A DNA stretch of 19,530 nt from UBA6921 sp031370545 (GCA_031370545.1 JANMQQ010000159.1:1-19530); one strand, 5' to 3'; counted from the stretch's first letter, positions 1 to 7,567 are shown. Translations and numbers: made by a program. The notes: a model not told the origin generated them from the letters alone.

Positions 1-93
1 CGTCAGGCCAGCGCTTTGCCTTCAGCTTCCTTCAGATTCGCGGTCACCCACGACACCCTTGCCGTTCGGCTAACTCTTCCCCTTGCCGGGTGA
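1..93 (+). other. Open reading-frame tail at the left edge, unidentified
   Basis: Frame 1 is open from base 1 and stops at a TGA at 91-93, giving about 30 residues that include FAVTHDTLAVRLTLPLAG. No start codon is inside the window. The following segment (about 94-138) ends in a strong hairpin, an arrangement often found at insertion-sequence ends or degenerate repeat cassettes. I cannot identify a transposase motif, so this may equally be chance open frame. Treat it as unassigned edge sequence. Confidence 0.15.
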
Positions 94-118
94 GTAGAGG
101 ACTTCCACCTCCAAGTAA

Positions 119-138
119 GTGCGCCCTGCCGGGCGCAC
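119..138. repeat. Perfect 8-bp hairpin next to the porin terminator
   Basis: GTGCGCCC (119-126) and GGGCGCAC (131-138) form a perfect stem with loop TGCC. It abuts the A8 tract of the porin terminator. On the minus strand it is therefore a second hairpin after the U-tract; on the plus strand it is followed by A, not T, so it is not a canonical terminator in that direction. Confidence 0.6.
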
Positions 139-164
139 AAAAAAAACGGGGCCCGAAGGCCCCG
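139..164 (-). terminator. Rho-independent terminator of the first porin
   Basis: On the minus strand, a perfect 7-bp stem CGGGGCC/GGCCCCG with a 4-base loop (147-164) is followed by eight T (complement of 139-146). It lies 32 bases after the porin stop codon, the right place and direction to end porin transcription. Confidence 0.9.
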
Positions 165-196
165 CTCAAATCATACAGATGTGATTTTTTTACAAC

Positions 197-1255
197 TTAG
201 AACTTTACCCGCGTACCAAAAGACAAAGCTTTCGGATCTTTTCCAGCTGCGGAAACACCAGAGCTATCACCGTGGCCCGCACCCGAGGCGCTGAAATCAG
301 CACCCGCGTCGTTGTTGGTCATGGCATAAGCCACATAGACCATCGTGTTCTTCGACAAATTGTGGTCATAGCCCAGTGCGATTTCCATCGCGCCGTCTTT
401 CTTCGCCTTGGTCTCACCTAATTTGTAAACCTGGGCTTTGGCGACCCCTGCGCCAATCTTGAAAGAACCACCCAGACCAAATGCCGTGCGATCATTCTTG
501 TTGGTGCCGCTAATATAGGTCTTACCATCCAGTGCTTTGCCACTCTGGATCAACCCGCCGAACTTCATGTCACCCATGGTGTAGCTACCGACCAGACGTA
601 ATGTCGTTTCGGTATCAGCCGTGGTTGGAATCGTACCGGGCACAGTCACGTATGCCGAATTACCTTTGTCCAGGCTCTGGTAGCCGAGACCGACATAGAT
701 CGGACCTGCATTGTAGTTACCCGCCAATTGGTAGCCGCCCGTCTTGGTCTTGTTACCGTCTTCGGCGATGTACATCACGTCAGCGGTGAATCCACCCATG
801 TCCATGGTGGTATAGGTAAGAGAGTTAGAGGCACGCAAGTCAGCCTTACTTTTCGCACCGATCAAGTTACGGCTATCACCCACCTGATTTCCAAAAAAGT
901 CGACTTTGCGGCTGAGCTTCTTCACCGGGGATTCCACACGGCCCAAGGTAACGCCACCAAAGCCACCGTTTAACATGATGTAGCTTTGTTTGTCCCAGAC
1001 CGTAGGTTGCGATCCGGTATCGGCCTTCACGGTCTGCTCGTAAAACACGATGGCTTTCATTCCGCCTTCGATTTCTTCGGTCGACTTGATGCCAAGTGTC
1101 GAGGTGTTGCTCGACAGGGCAAGCCAAGAATCTTTTCCATTATTCAACTGATCAAAGGACAAATGGGCTTCGCCAGAAATGGCAACTTCCGCCTGCGCTG
1201 CGCCTGCCATTGCCATTGCTGCGCCTACTGCAACTACCAATGTTGACTTCTTCAT
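197..1255 (-). CDS. Gram-negative general porin (Porin_4 type), paralogue 1
   Basis: A 352-residue outer-membrane porin, expected to form a trimer of 16-stranded barrels for passive diffusion of small hydrophilic solutes. The chosen start (ATG at 1253-1255) gives a classic signal peptide, MKKSTLVVAVGAAMAMAGAA with cleavage after AQA (residue 22). It is preceded by the ribosome site AGAGGGG 8 bases upstream. A longer frame to 1324 would run into the upstream terminator hairpin, so it is rejected. Family features are the N-terminal strand EVAISGEAHLSF, the GFGGVTLGR segment (98-106), the L3-like region FFGNQVGDSRNL (120-131), the MDMGGF turn, the DHNLSKNT motif and a C-terminal Phe (TRVKF). It is a clear paralogue of the porin behind it (1362-2693) but lacks that protein's two insertions. 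Substrate is not predictable from sequence; the phosphate-related neighbours hint at anions. Confidence 0.93.
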   Translation of the reverse strand: MKKSTLVVAVGAAMAMAGAAQAEVAISGEAHLSFDQLNNGKDSWLALSSNTSTLGIKSTEEIEGGMKAIVFYEQTVKADTGSQPTVWDKQSYIMLNGGFGGVTLGRVESPVKKLSRKVDFFGNQVGDSRNLIGAKSKADLRASNSLTYTTMDMGGFTADVMYIAEDGNKTKTGGYQLAGNYNAGPIYVGLGYQSLDKGNSAYVTVPGTIPTTADTETTLRLVGSYTMGDMKFGGLIQSGKALDGKTYISGTNKNDRTAFGLGGSFKIGAGVAKAQVYKLGETKAKKDGAMEIALGYDHNLSKNTMVYVAYAMTNNDAGADFSASGAGHGDSSGVSAAGKDPKALSFGTRVKF

Positions 1256-1304
1256 TGTGAAACCCCTCTTGCGGTTGTGAATCTTCAAAAATACTTCTAC
1301 CATT

Positions 1305-1336
1305 GTTACAAACTGACGGGGCACTTGGCCCCGTCA
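1305..1336 (-). terminator. Terminator between the two porin genes
   Basis: A perfect 9-bp stem TGACGGGGC (1314-1322)/GCCCCGTCA (1328-1336) with a 5-base loop lies 25 bases after the second porin's stop. On the minus strand it is followed by GTTTGT, a weak U-tract. It probably makes the two porins separate transcripts, or allows partial read-through into paralogue 1. Confidence 0.7.
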
Positions 1337-1361
1337 ACTCACTGCCTTTTACAACAAATAC

Positions 1362-2693
1362 TTAGAAGCTGAATACCAAGCCCAAAGACAGTGATTTTGG
1401 ATCGCTGCCTTTATTGGGCGTGGCCGTAGCTTGCCCTGGAATCACATTATTAGGATTGTTGTCATGCCCACCGCCAGCGGCGGTATATGTTCCACCCGCT
1501 TTAGGGATACCTGCGGAGTCAAGTGCAGTGCCTTGGTCGTTCTTGGTAGCAGCATAGGCAACATAAACTTTGGTATTCTTCGACAAATTGTGATCGTAAC
1601 CCACTGCAATCATGGTCGCGCCATCAGCATTGGCTGAACTGGTTTCGCCTGCTTTGTAATATTGAGCTTTTATTGCACCGGCGCCGATCTTGAATGAACC
1701 GCCCACACCCCAAGTGGTCCGGTCATAGCTGGTGTCAACCGCACTAGCTGCATTTACGGCCAGTTGAGCAGGTACGGCAGCAGTGGTACCCAAAGCAGGG
1801 ACTGCTGGAATAATTGCAAGTGCCCCGTGCGCTAGATCGGAAACGGCATTCATGTTGGATGCTTTCTGGTACAAGACAGCAGCCTTGATGTCGCCCATGG
1901 TGACACTACCGGCAGCTCGGATATTGGTTTCAGCTTTCACGTCATTGTTCCAGGCTTTGCCATGCGTTTCCCACGCTAATCCGGCAACCAATTTGGCGCT
2001 GCCCATGTCACTGGTGAAGCGCGCAGCAACGTCCTTGATACTGGAGTCTTTGCGACCTTCATCGGGTTGGTATAACACCGAGACCGTGAATCCGCCCATA
2101 TCAGGTGTGGTATAGGCTAATGCGTTGCTTGCACGTACTTCCCAACCTGGCTTTTGAGATAAAGCGCTATAAGCGAGGGCGGGGTAGCGGCTATTTATGT
2201 CTTGGTGCTGAGGTGCATTCGTGACCAAGCCCGAACCGCTGGCCTTCGATGTCAGATTACGGTTGTCACCCACTTGATCGCGAAACAGATCAGCAACGCC
2301 ACCCAGCAATTTCATCGGGGTGTCGATTTTGCCGATGCGTGCGGTACCAAAACCACCGCCCAAACCTGCATACACTTCGCGCTCGGTGAACGGAATCGTT
2401 TTGGTTTGATTATCCGCTTCGATCTGGACTTCAATCAGCGCCAACGCTTTCATGCCGCCTTCAAGATCTTCCGATGCCTTGAAACCCAATACGGAGGCAT
2501 TGGTGGAGACATACAGTGATTTCGCCTTGGCGCCCGCATTGGCGGCCGTGTCATTCGTATTTCCGTCGTAAGTATTTCCGTTGTCCGTCTGGTCCAACGA
2601 CAAATGCAGCTTGCCGTACACTTCCACGGCGGCTTGTGCAGAGCCTGCGGCCAGGGCCGCGCTGACTGCGATCACGAGAACTGATTTTTTCAT
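1362..2693 (-). CDS. Gram-negative general porin (Porin_4 type), paralogue 2 with extra loop segments
   Basis: A 443-residue outer-membrane porin. Start ATG (2691-2693) is chosen because it opens the signal peptide MKKSVLVIAVSAALAAGSAQA (cleavage near residue 21-22) and has GGGAG 9 bases upstream; an in-frame extension to 2738 adds only non-signal residues. It shares with paralogue 1 the segments GGGFGTARIG (112-121), DQVGDNRNL (139-147), the PDMGGFTV turn, GVGGSFKIGAGA, YDHNLSKNTKVYVAY and a terminal Phe (VFSF). It is about 90 residues longer. The clearest additions are a stretch after DQVGDNRNL (about residues 150-185) in the L3-equivalent region, and an Ala/Pro-rich stretch around 285-320. 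L3 normally folds into the pore and sets its selectivity, so the two porins probably differ in substrate. The upstream DNA has a good sigma70 promoter and Pho-box-like repeats, suggesting induction by phosphate shortage. Confidence 0.92.
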   Translation of the reverse strand: MKKSVLVIAVSAALAAGSAQAAVEVYGKLHLSLDQTDNGNTYDGNTNDTAANAGAKAKSLYVSTNASVLGFKASEDLEGGMKALALIEVQIEADNQTKTIPFTEREVYAGLGGGFGTARIGKIDTPMKLLGGVADLFRDQVGDNRNLTSKASGSGLVTNAPQHQDINSRYPALAYSALSQKPGWEVRASNALAYTTPDMGGFTVSVLYQPDEGRKDSSIKDVAARFTSDMGSAKLVAGLAWETHGKAWNNDVKAETNIRAAGSVTMGDIKAAVLYQKASNMNAVSDLAHGALAIIPAVPALGTTAAVPAQLAVNAASAVDTSYDRTTWGVGGSFKIGAGAIKAQYYKAGETSSANADGATMIAVGYDHNLSKNTKVYVAYAATKNDQGTALDSAGIPKAGGTYTAAGGGHDNNPNNVIPGQATATPNKGSDPKSLSLGLVFSF

Positions 2694-2752
2694 GTAGTTA
2701 TGCTCCCAAGTGGTGTGAAGGTCGATTGGTGTACCCATTTCTCCGCCCGGTA

Positions 2753-2780
2753 TTTATAGCAGTTTTCGGCAAAGATGCAA
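2753..2780 (-). promoter_or_regulatory. Sigma70-type promoter of porin paralogue 2
   Basis: On the minus strand, TTGCAT (complement of 2775-2780) is separated by 16 bp from TATAAA (complement of 2753-2758). The predicted transcript start near 2746 would leave an untranslated leader of about 50 bases before the ATG at 2693. Confidence 0.6.
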
Positions 2781-2805
2781 CAAATGGTAGATTTGCCGCC
2801 GCGCG

Positions 2806-2834
2806 GTAACAATTCTGTAGTAAAAATGTAACAA
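2806..2834 (-). promoter_or_regulatory. Tandem Pho-box-like heptamers upstream of porin 2
   Basis: Read on the minus strand (toward the porin), three heptamers, TTGTTAC, TTACTAC and TTGTTAC, begin exactly 11 bp apart (complements of 2828-2834, 2817-2823 and 2806-2812), with A/T-rich 4-bp spacers. PhoB sites are direct heptamer repeats with 11-bp spacing and consensus CTGTCAT/CTGTCAY. The outer two match at 5 of 7 positions; the middle one is poor. The same TTGTTAC is the second half of the much better Pho box before ppk. The site lies about 25 bp upstream of the -35 rather than replacing it, which is unusual for PhoB. Confidence 0.4.
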
Positions 2835-2865
2835 GATGACTGACCAGATTTATCGTCGGGCGCGC

Positions 2866-2897
2866 AAAAATCTTTAGCCGCTGCGATTAACAGCGGC
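2866..2897 (-). terminator. Rho-independent terminator of the lipoprotein gene
   Basis: On the minus strand, a perfect 7-bp stem GCCGCTG/CAGCGGC (2877-2883 with 2891-2897, 7-base loop) is followed by TAAAGATTTTT (complement of 2866-2876). It lies 26 bases after the lipoprotein stop and before the porin 2 promoter, so the lipoprotein and porin 2 should be independent transcripts. Confidence 0.8.
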
Positions 2898-2923
2898 CTA
2901 GCGGAGCATTTTTGGCTTTGAAA

Positions 2924-3472
2924 TCAGGATAATGAGGCGAGGTGTTTTTCTACCACGTACTTCCACTGCGAGCGTAGCGATTGTTCGAGCAAGACTTTCC
3001 ATACTTCAATTTCACGCTGTGGCGTAGGCGTGCGAGTGAAACGGATGCCCAACTCTTTAAGCCGGATGTCTTGTTGAATTTTGACTTGCCCAATATAAAG
3101 GGGTGTACCGGCGACGACATCGAATGTGAATGCTTCTTCATCGTCGGTGGGCACGGTCAGCACCACTTCTTTTTTTCCCGGCTTGGTCGACACGGACACC
3201 AATTGATATTTACCCGGTTTCAAACCTTGGAACACGAATACGTCTTGCAAGGCCTCACCTTCGACGAACAAGTCGCCGATCACTTTGCGCACGGTGACTT
3301 TGACCACCGGCGGATCACTTTCTTGTCCCATGAAGCTTTTGGTTTTTACTACTGCGTCGACGATGAGCAAGCCACCGACTTCAGGTGAGCCACTGAGCAC
3401 AAATTTTTCTGCGCAGGCGGACAACATCAATGCTGCGACGACCATCGACATCCATGCTAACGGCTTCACCAC
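2924..3472 (-). CDS. Predicted lipoprotein, family not recognised
   Basis: A 182-residue protein with a lipoprotein signal: a short basic start (VKPLAW), hydrophobic core MSMVVAALM and lipobox LSAC, so it should be lipid-anchored at the Cys. The start is placed at GTG 3472 because GGGAG (3481-3485) lies 8 bases upstream. The alternatives are GTG 3487, which would contain that ribosome site, and the next GTG at 3469. The mature part has strand-rich segments; VFQGLKPGKYQLVSVST followed by KKEVVLTVP resembles the prealbumin/carboxypeptidase-regulatory-like beta-sandwich repeat, but this is only a visual likeness. The C-terminus is charged and more helical (EIEVWKVLLEQSLRSQWKYV). No catalytic motif is visible. 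It stands alone between its own terminator and a palindromic repeat. Real gene very likely; function unknown. Confidence 0.8.
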   Translation of the reverse strand: MVKPLAWMSMVVAALMLSACAEKFVLSGSPEVGGLLIVDAVVKTKSFMGQESDPPVVKVTVRKVIGDLFVEGEALQDVFVFQGLKPGKYQLVSVSTKPGKKEVVLTVPTDDEEAFTFDVVAGTPLYIGQVKIQQDIRLKELGIRFTRTPTPQREIEVWKVLLEQSLRSQWKYVVEKHLASLS

Positions 3473-3510
3473 GTTGTGTTCTCCCACTGCTGGTAAAATT
3501 AACTTACGTC

Positions 3511-3590
3511 GTAGGCTGGGTTAGCACAGCGTAACCCGGCGTCTCAATTAGGCACTGCTGGGTTACGCCCTTTGGGCTAACCCAGCCTAC
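3511..3590. repeat. Long interspersed palindromic repeat (GTAGGCTGGGTTAGC type)
   Basis: The outer arms GTAGGCTGGGTTAGC (3511-3525) and GCTAACCCAGCCTAC (3576-3590) are perfect 15-bp complements. The inner arms GCGTAACCCGGC (3529-3540) and GCTGGGTTACGC (3557-3568) pair with one mismatch around a 16-base loop. Each half also has GGGTTA facing TAACCC. This type of GTAGG(N)TGGGTTA...TAACCCA element is widely dispersed in proteobacterial intergenic regions. A shorter relative with the same GTAGGCTGGGTT core lies at 13703-13728. Confidence 0.8.
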
Positions 3591-3802
3591 AAGCTGCTGC
3601 GGTTTGGACCTTACGATAGTATGCCCAACATGCCGTACGCTGCACCGCCGACGGTTTGTATGCAGGCATTAAGAGTATCGGCTAGTGACGAAGTTTCGAA
3701 AGAGTTTGAAGCGTTTCAGCTCGGGTGGCTTCGCTGCGCTATTGTGCATGAAGCATGAGCTTGCATCTAATGTTGAACGGTTGTTCCAATATCTGAGGGT
3801 CT
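3591..3802. other. Gene-free stretch before ppx
   Basis: Together with the palindrome this makes a 330-base gap without a gene. I see no convincing coding frame, tRNA, Pho box or strong promoter here. The last bases carry the ppx ribosome site (GAGGG, 5 bases before its ATG). A promoter for ppx must lie in this stretch, but I cannot pick one with confidence. Confidence 0.5.
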
Positions 3803-5305
3803 ATGCCCATACCGCCCAAGTCATCTGAAGTACTCGCTGCCGTCGATCTAGGCTCGAATAGCTTTCACATGAAAATCGCGCGCGCCTACGAGGGTGAGTT
3901 GCAAGTGCTCGACCGCATGCGCGAGATGATTCATCTGGGCGCGGGTCTCGACAATGACGGCAATATCACACCTGCTGCACAACAACGTGCGCTGGATTGC
4001 CTGTCAAAATTTGGCGAACGCTTGCGTGCCATGCCGCATCGCGCGGTGCGCGCGGTGGGCACCAACACCTTGCGTAATGCGCGCAACGCGAAAGAGTTCC
4101 TGGCCACTGCAGAGCGCGCACTGGGCCACCCCATCAAAATCATTTCCGGTGAAGAAGAAGCTCGACTCATTTATCTCGGCGTGGCACACACGCTGGCCGA
4201 CAACGGCCAACGCCGGCTGGTGATCGACATCGGCGGCGGCAGCACCGAGCTCATCATCGGCAAGCGCGGCACACCCCAGCACGTGCAGAGTCTCGAAATG
4301 GGCGGAGCATCATTCAGCCGGAAGTATTTCGAAGGTGGAGAAATCACCTCAAAGCGCTGGCAACGTGCGCAGCTCGCCGCGGTCGAAGCGCTGCAACCTG
4401 CGGTCAGCGAATTTGGTAAGGCACGTTGGGAGCATGCGGTTGGCGCGTCGGGAACCATCCGCGCCGTCGACAGTGTGGTGCGCCTGGCGGGCTGGTGCGA
4501 TGATGGCATCACCCGCACGGCACTGGACCGGCTGGTCGAGGCGCTAGTCAAGTCCGGCCACGTCGAACGATTTAAGATTGCGGGGCTGAGCCCGGAACGC
4601 GCGCCAGTATTTTCCGGTGGAGTTGCCATTCTGGTGGCGTTGTTCGACGTGCTGGGTCTCGACAATCTGCGCGTGTCTGACGGCGCACTGCGCGAAGGTT
4701 TGTTGTTTGACATGCTCGGCTGGCCGGCCGACGAAGATACCTGCTCCAGCAGCGTTGCCGCGTTGGCCGCACGCTTTCATGTTGACCAGGCGCAAGTCCG
4801 GCGCGTGGAGACCACCGCGCGACAATTGCTTGCGAGTATTGCCGCAGACTGGGATTTGCGTGATGCGCAAACCAACAAATATCTGACCTGGGCTGCGCAA
4901 CTGCACGAAATCGGGCTGGATATCGCCAGCAACCAGTATCACAAACATGGCGCCTATATTGTCGAGAACGCGGACTTGGATGGCTTCACAGTGTTCGAGC
5001 GCAAATTACTGGGCCTGTTGCTGCGCGCGCAGCGCGGCAAACTGCCACTTGCTGCGTTAAAAGAATTGCCCGCCGCGTATAGCACCGCATGGCTACGCCT
5101 GGCAGTGGTGCTGCGACTGGCGGTTATTTTGCAGCGTGGCCGCAGCACTGAAGCGGTGCCGGGCCTGACGTTGTCAACCAGCAAACGCGTTTTAAAATTG
5201 CAATTCACAAAAGGCGGATTGGATAGCCGCCCGTTGTTGCAGGCGGATTTGAAGCAAGAAATTGGGTATTTGCGTGAGGGGGAGATTGGTTTGGAAGTTG
5301 GGTGA
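3803..5305 (+). CDS. ppx: Exopolyphosphatase, Ppx/GppA family
   Basis: A 500-residue cytoplasmic phosphatase that removes terminal phosphate from polyphosphate (Ppx) or from pppGpp (GppA); the family does both and sequence alone does not separate them well. The ASKHA/actin-like core shows the phosphate-1 loop DLGSNS (15-20), GTNTLR (86-91), the catalytic region GEEEAR (116-121), the phosphate-2 loop DIGGGSTE (142-149), GASGTIRA (214-221) and SDGALREGLL (292-301). The C-terminal half is the HD-like helical domain with LHEIG (367-371) and HKHGAYIV (380-387). Length matches the long two-domain forms of enterics. Start ATG 3803 has GAGGG just upstream. It is convergent with ppk, with 144 bases between stops filled by an inverted repeat. 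The neighbour PPK1 makes exopolyphosphatase the preferred call over GppA. Confidence 0.93.
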   Translation: MPIPPKSSEVLAAVDLGSNSFHMKIARAYEGELQVLDRMREMIHLGAGLDNDGNITPAAQQRALDCLSKFGERLRAMPHRAVRAVGTNTLRNARNAKEFLATAERALGHPIKIISGEEEARLIYLGVAHTLADNGQRRLVIDIGGGSTELIIGKRGTPQHVQSLEMGGASFSRKYFEGGEITSKRWQRAQLAAVEALQPAVSEFGKARWEHAVGASGTIRAVDSVVRLAGWCDDGITRTALDRLVEALVKSGHVERFKIAGLSPERAPVFSGGVAILVALFDVLGLDNLRVSDGALREGLLFDMLGWPADEDTCSSSVAALAARFHVDQAQVRRVETTARQLLASIAADWDLRDAQTNKYLTWAAQLHEIGLDIASNQYHKHGAYIVENADLDGFTVFERKLLGLLLRAQRGKLPLAALKELPAAYSTAWLRLAVVLRLAVILQRGRSTEAVPGLTLSTSKRVLKLQFTKGGLDSRPLLQADLKQEIGYLREGEIGLEVG

Positions 5306-5308
5306 CGA

Positions 5309-5451
5309 AACAGCAACAGCAACTGACCACCCCACCCCGACGGGGCACCCCTCCTCGAAAATGAGGAGGGGAGAGAAACCTAGCCCCTCCCTCCTTTGGT
5401 CAAGGAGGGGTGAACGCGCCGCGGACGGGGTGGTCAGTTGTTGTTGCTGTT
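5309..5451. repeat. Nested inverted repeat filling the ppx-ppk gap, likely bidirectional terminator
   Basis: The outer arms 5309-5333 and 5427-5451 are complementary at 24 of 25 positions (the exception can pair as G-U). Inside are two G/C-rich hairpins: CCCCTCCTC/GAGGAGGGG (5348-5356 with 5363-5371, 6-base loop) and CCCTCCTT/AAGGAGGG (5389-5396 with 5402-5409, 5-base loop). The left arm begins 3 bases after the ppx stop and the right arm overlaps the first two bases of the ppk stop. No long T-run follows, so it is not a textbook intrinsic terminator. Position and structure suggest it insulates the two convergent genes; it also resembles dispersed proteobacterial CCCCTCC/GGAGGGG repeats. Confidence 0.8.
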
Positions 5452-7534
5452 ATTTCTCCGCAAATTGGCCGAGCAGATCCATCTGTGCACTCACCGGCTC
5501 GTGCCCTTGCGGGGTCACCCGGTGATAACTGCCATCGCTGTGCAAATCCCAGGCTTGGGTGTTGTCTTTTAAATAGAGTTTGAGATCGTGCACGAGGCGC
5601 TCACGCAACGCCTTCACTTCGACCGGGAAACACACCTCGACGCGGCGAAAGAAATTGCGTTCCATCCAGTCGGCGCTCGAGCACAACACATCCGGCTCGC
5701 CGCTGTTTTGGAAATAGCACACGCGCGCGTGCTCCAAAAAGCGTCCGACAATCGAACGCACGCGGATGTTGTCAGATACGCCGGGAATCCCGGGGCGCAA
5801 TCCGCAAGTGCCGCGCACAATTAAATCAATGCGCACTCCGGCTGCTGAAGCCGCATACAGCGCCTGAATAATTTGCGGCTCCACCAATGAGTTCATTTTA
5901 GCGATGATGCGTGCGGGCTTGCCGTGCTCGGCGTGCTTCGCCTCGCGGCGGATTTTTTCCAGCAAGCCGTCGTGCAAGGTAAACGGTGCTTGCAATAGCT
6001 TCTGCAATTTGGCTACGCGACCCAAGCTGGTGAGCTGCAAAAACACTTTGTGCACATCGGCGCCGATGTCTTTATTGCTGGTGAGCAATCCGTAGTCGGT
6101 GTAAATGCGCGCGGTGAACGGATGGTAGTTGCCGGTGCCCAAGTGCACGTAGTGACATAATTGTTTGCCTTCGCGGCGTACCACCAGAATCATTTTGGCG
6201 TGGGTTTTATAACCGACGATGCCGTACACCACGTGGGCACCGGCTTCCTGCAAGCGATTGGCCAGCGCAATGTTGGCTTCTTCGTCGAAGCGCGCGCGCA
6301 GCTCGATCACCACCGTCACTTCCTTGCTGGCGCGCGCGGCCGAAACCAGGTGCCCGACAATCGGCGCGTTGGGTGCGGTGCGGTACAAGGTCTGCTTGAT
6401 CGCCAGCACTTGCGGGTCGCTGGCCGCCTGCCGTAAAAATTCAATAACCGGCACGAAGGATTCAAACGGGTGATGCAGCAAAATGTCTTGCTTGCGCAGC
6501 ACGTCGAATATTTCCGGGCTTTCCACCAGCGCGGCGGGCAATTGCGGTGTAAACAATGGGAACTTCAGTTCCGGGCGGTCGACCAGATCGTGAATCCCGA
6601 TCAACCGATTAACATTCACCGGGCCGTTCACTTTGTATAAATCGCTTGCACCTAGTTCAAACTGGTTCAGCAAGTACGCAGTCAAACGTTCCGGGCAGTC
6701 GTCCACCACTTCCAGCCGCACCGTGTCGCCGAAGCGGCGCTGCGCGAGCTCGCCCTGCACCGCATGCATCAAGTCCTGCACTTCTTCGTGGTCGACAAAT
6801 AAATCGCTATTGCGCGTGACACGAAATTGATACGAGCCCAGCACCTTCATGCCGGGAAATAAATCCGCCATGTAGTGATGGATCAGCGAGGATAAAAACA
6901 CAAAGTGATACGGCGAGCCCCCGCTGGTTTCGGCGGGGATCTGGATAATGCGCGGCAGCGCGCGCGGCGCTTGCACAATCGCAAGGTTACTGCTGCGGCC
7001 GAAGGCGTCCTTGCCCTTGAGCGCGATGATGAAGTTTAAGCTCTTGTTGAGAATACGTGGAAACGGATGTGCCGGGTCGAGACCCAATGGACTCAACATC
7101 GGCAGCACTTCCTTTTCAAAATAGCCGCGCAGCCAGATTTCCTGGAGCGCAGTCCATTCGCCGCGTCGGACGAAATAGATCCCGGTCTGCTCAAGTGCCG
7201 GAATCAGTACCTCATTCAACACCCGATACTGTTCCGCGACCAACTGATGCGCGCGCACGCTGACGGCGCTAAGTATTTCCTGCGGCGTGAGGTTGTCGGG
7301 GCCGGGCTTGACTGCCGGGAGTTCGAGCTGTTCCATCAACCCGGCGACACGAATCTCAAAAAACTCGTCCATGTTGGTGCTGGAAATACATAGGAAACGC
7401 AGCCGCTCCAGCAACGGCATCGCGTCATCTTTGCTTTGTGCCAGGACTCGCCAATTAAACTCAAGCTGGCTTAACTCCCGGTTGATATACAACTCCGGGT
7501 TTTTGTAATCGACGGATTCCATTTTTTTCAACAT
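5450..7534 (-). CDS. ppk1: Polyphosphate kinase 1
   Basis: A 694-residue PPK1, which reversibly transfers the gamma-phosphate of ATP to inorganic polyphosphate. The length is close to the usual size of about 690. Order of domains: N-terminal helical domain (YINRELSQLEFNWRVL, 16-31), head domain, then two phospholipase-D-like catalytic domains. The two expected catalytic histidines are visible: H445 in GYKTHAK (autophosphorylated His) and H602 in FLEHARV. Further signatures are IKQTLYRT (379-386), ELRARFDEEAN (411-421), HLGTGNYHP (464-472), IYTDYGLLT and SSADWMERNFFRRVEV. Start ATG 7534 is used; ATG at 7522 (residue 5) is possible, and neither has a strong ribosome site. Upstream, 34 bases before the start, is a near-consensus Pho box. 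The kinase gene ends 63 bases upstream on the same strand, so partial co-transcription is possible. Confidence 0.97.
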   Translation of the reverse strand: MLKKMESVDYKNPELYINRELSQLEFNWRVLAQSKDDAMPLLERLRFLCISSTNMDEFFEIRVAGLMEQLELPAVKPGPDNLTPQEILSAVSVRAHQLVAEQYRVLNEVLIPALEQTGIYFVRRGEWTALQEIWLRGYFEKEVLPMLSPLGLDPAHPFPRILNKSLNFIIALKGKDAFGRSSNLAIVQAPRALPRIIQIPAETSGGSPYHFVFLSSLIHHYMADLFPGMKVLGSYQFRVTRNSDLFVDHEEVQDLMHAVQGELAQRRFGDTVRLEVVDDCPERLTAYLLNQFELGASDLYKVNGPVNVNRLIGIHDLVDRPELKFPLFTPQLPAALVESPEIFDVLRKQDILLHHPFESFVPVIEFLRQAASDPQVLAIKQTLYRTAPNAPIVGHLVSAARASKEVTVVIELRARFDEEANIALANRLQEAGAHVVYGIVGYKTHAKMILVVRREGKQLCHYVHLGTGNYHPFTARIYTDYGLLTSNKDIGADVHKVFLQLTSLGRVAKLQKLLQAPFTLHDGLLEKIRREAKHAEHGKPARIIAKMNSLVEPQIIQALYAASAAGVRIDLIVRGTCGLRPGIPGVSDNIRVRSIVGRFLEHARVCYFQNSGEPDVLCSSADWMERNFFRRVEVCFPVEVKALRERLVHDLKLYLKDNTQAWDLHSDGSYHRVTPQGHEPVSAQMDLLGQFAEK

Positions 7535-7567
7535 GACATGACGCTACCGCGCACTATCTATTGCGAG

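Noticed and set aside
1256..1324. N-terminal extension of the first porin
   Set aside because: It begins inside the terminator hairpin of the upstream porin and would put 23 residues before a perfect signal peptide that has its own ribosome site.
2804..2832. Plus-strand reading of the porin repeat as a Pho box (CTGTAGT and ATGTAAC, 11 bp apart)
   Set aside because: It scores similarly, but the only gene downstream in that direction is on the opposite strand; the minus-strand reading points at porin 2.
4171..4713. 180-codon minus-strand frame inside ppx
   Set aside because: A shadow frame in GC-rich coding DNA; its product has no domain character and ppx fully explains the stretch.
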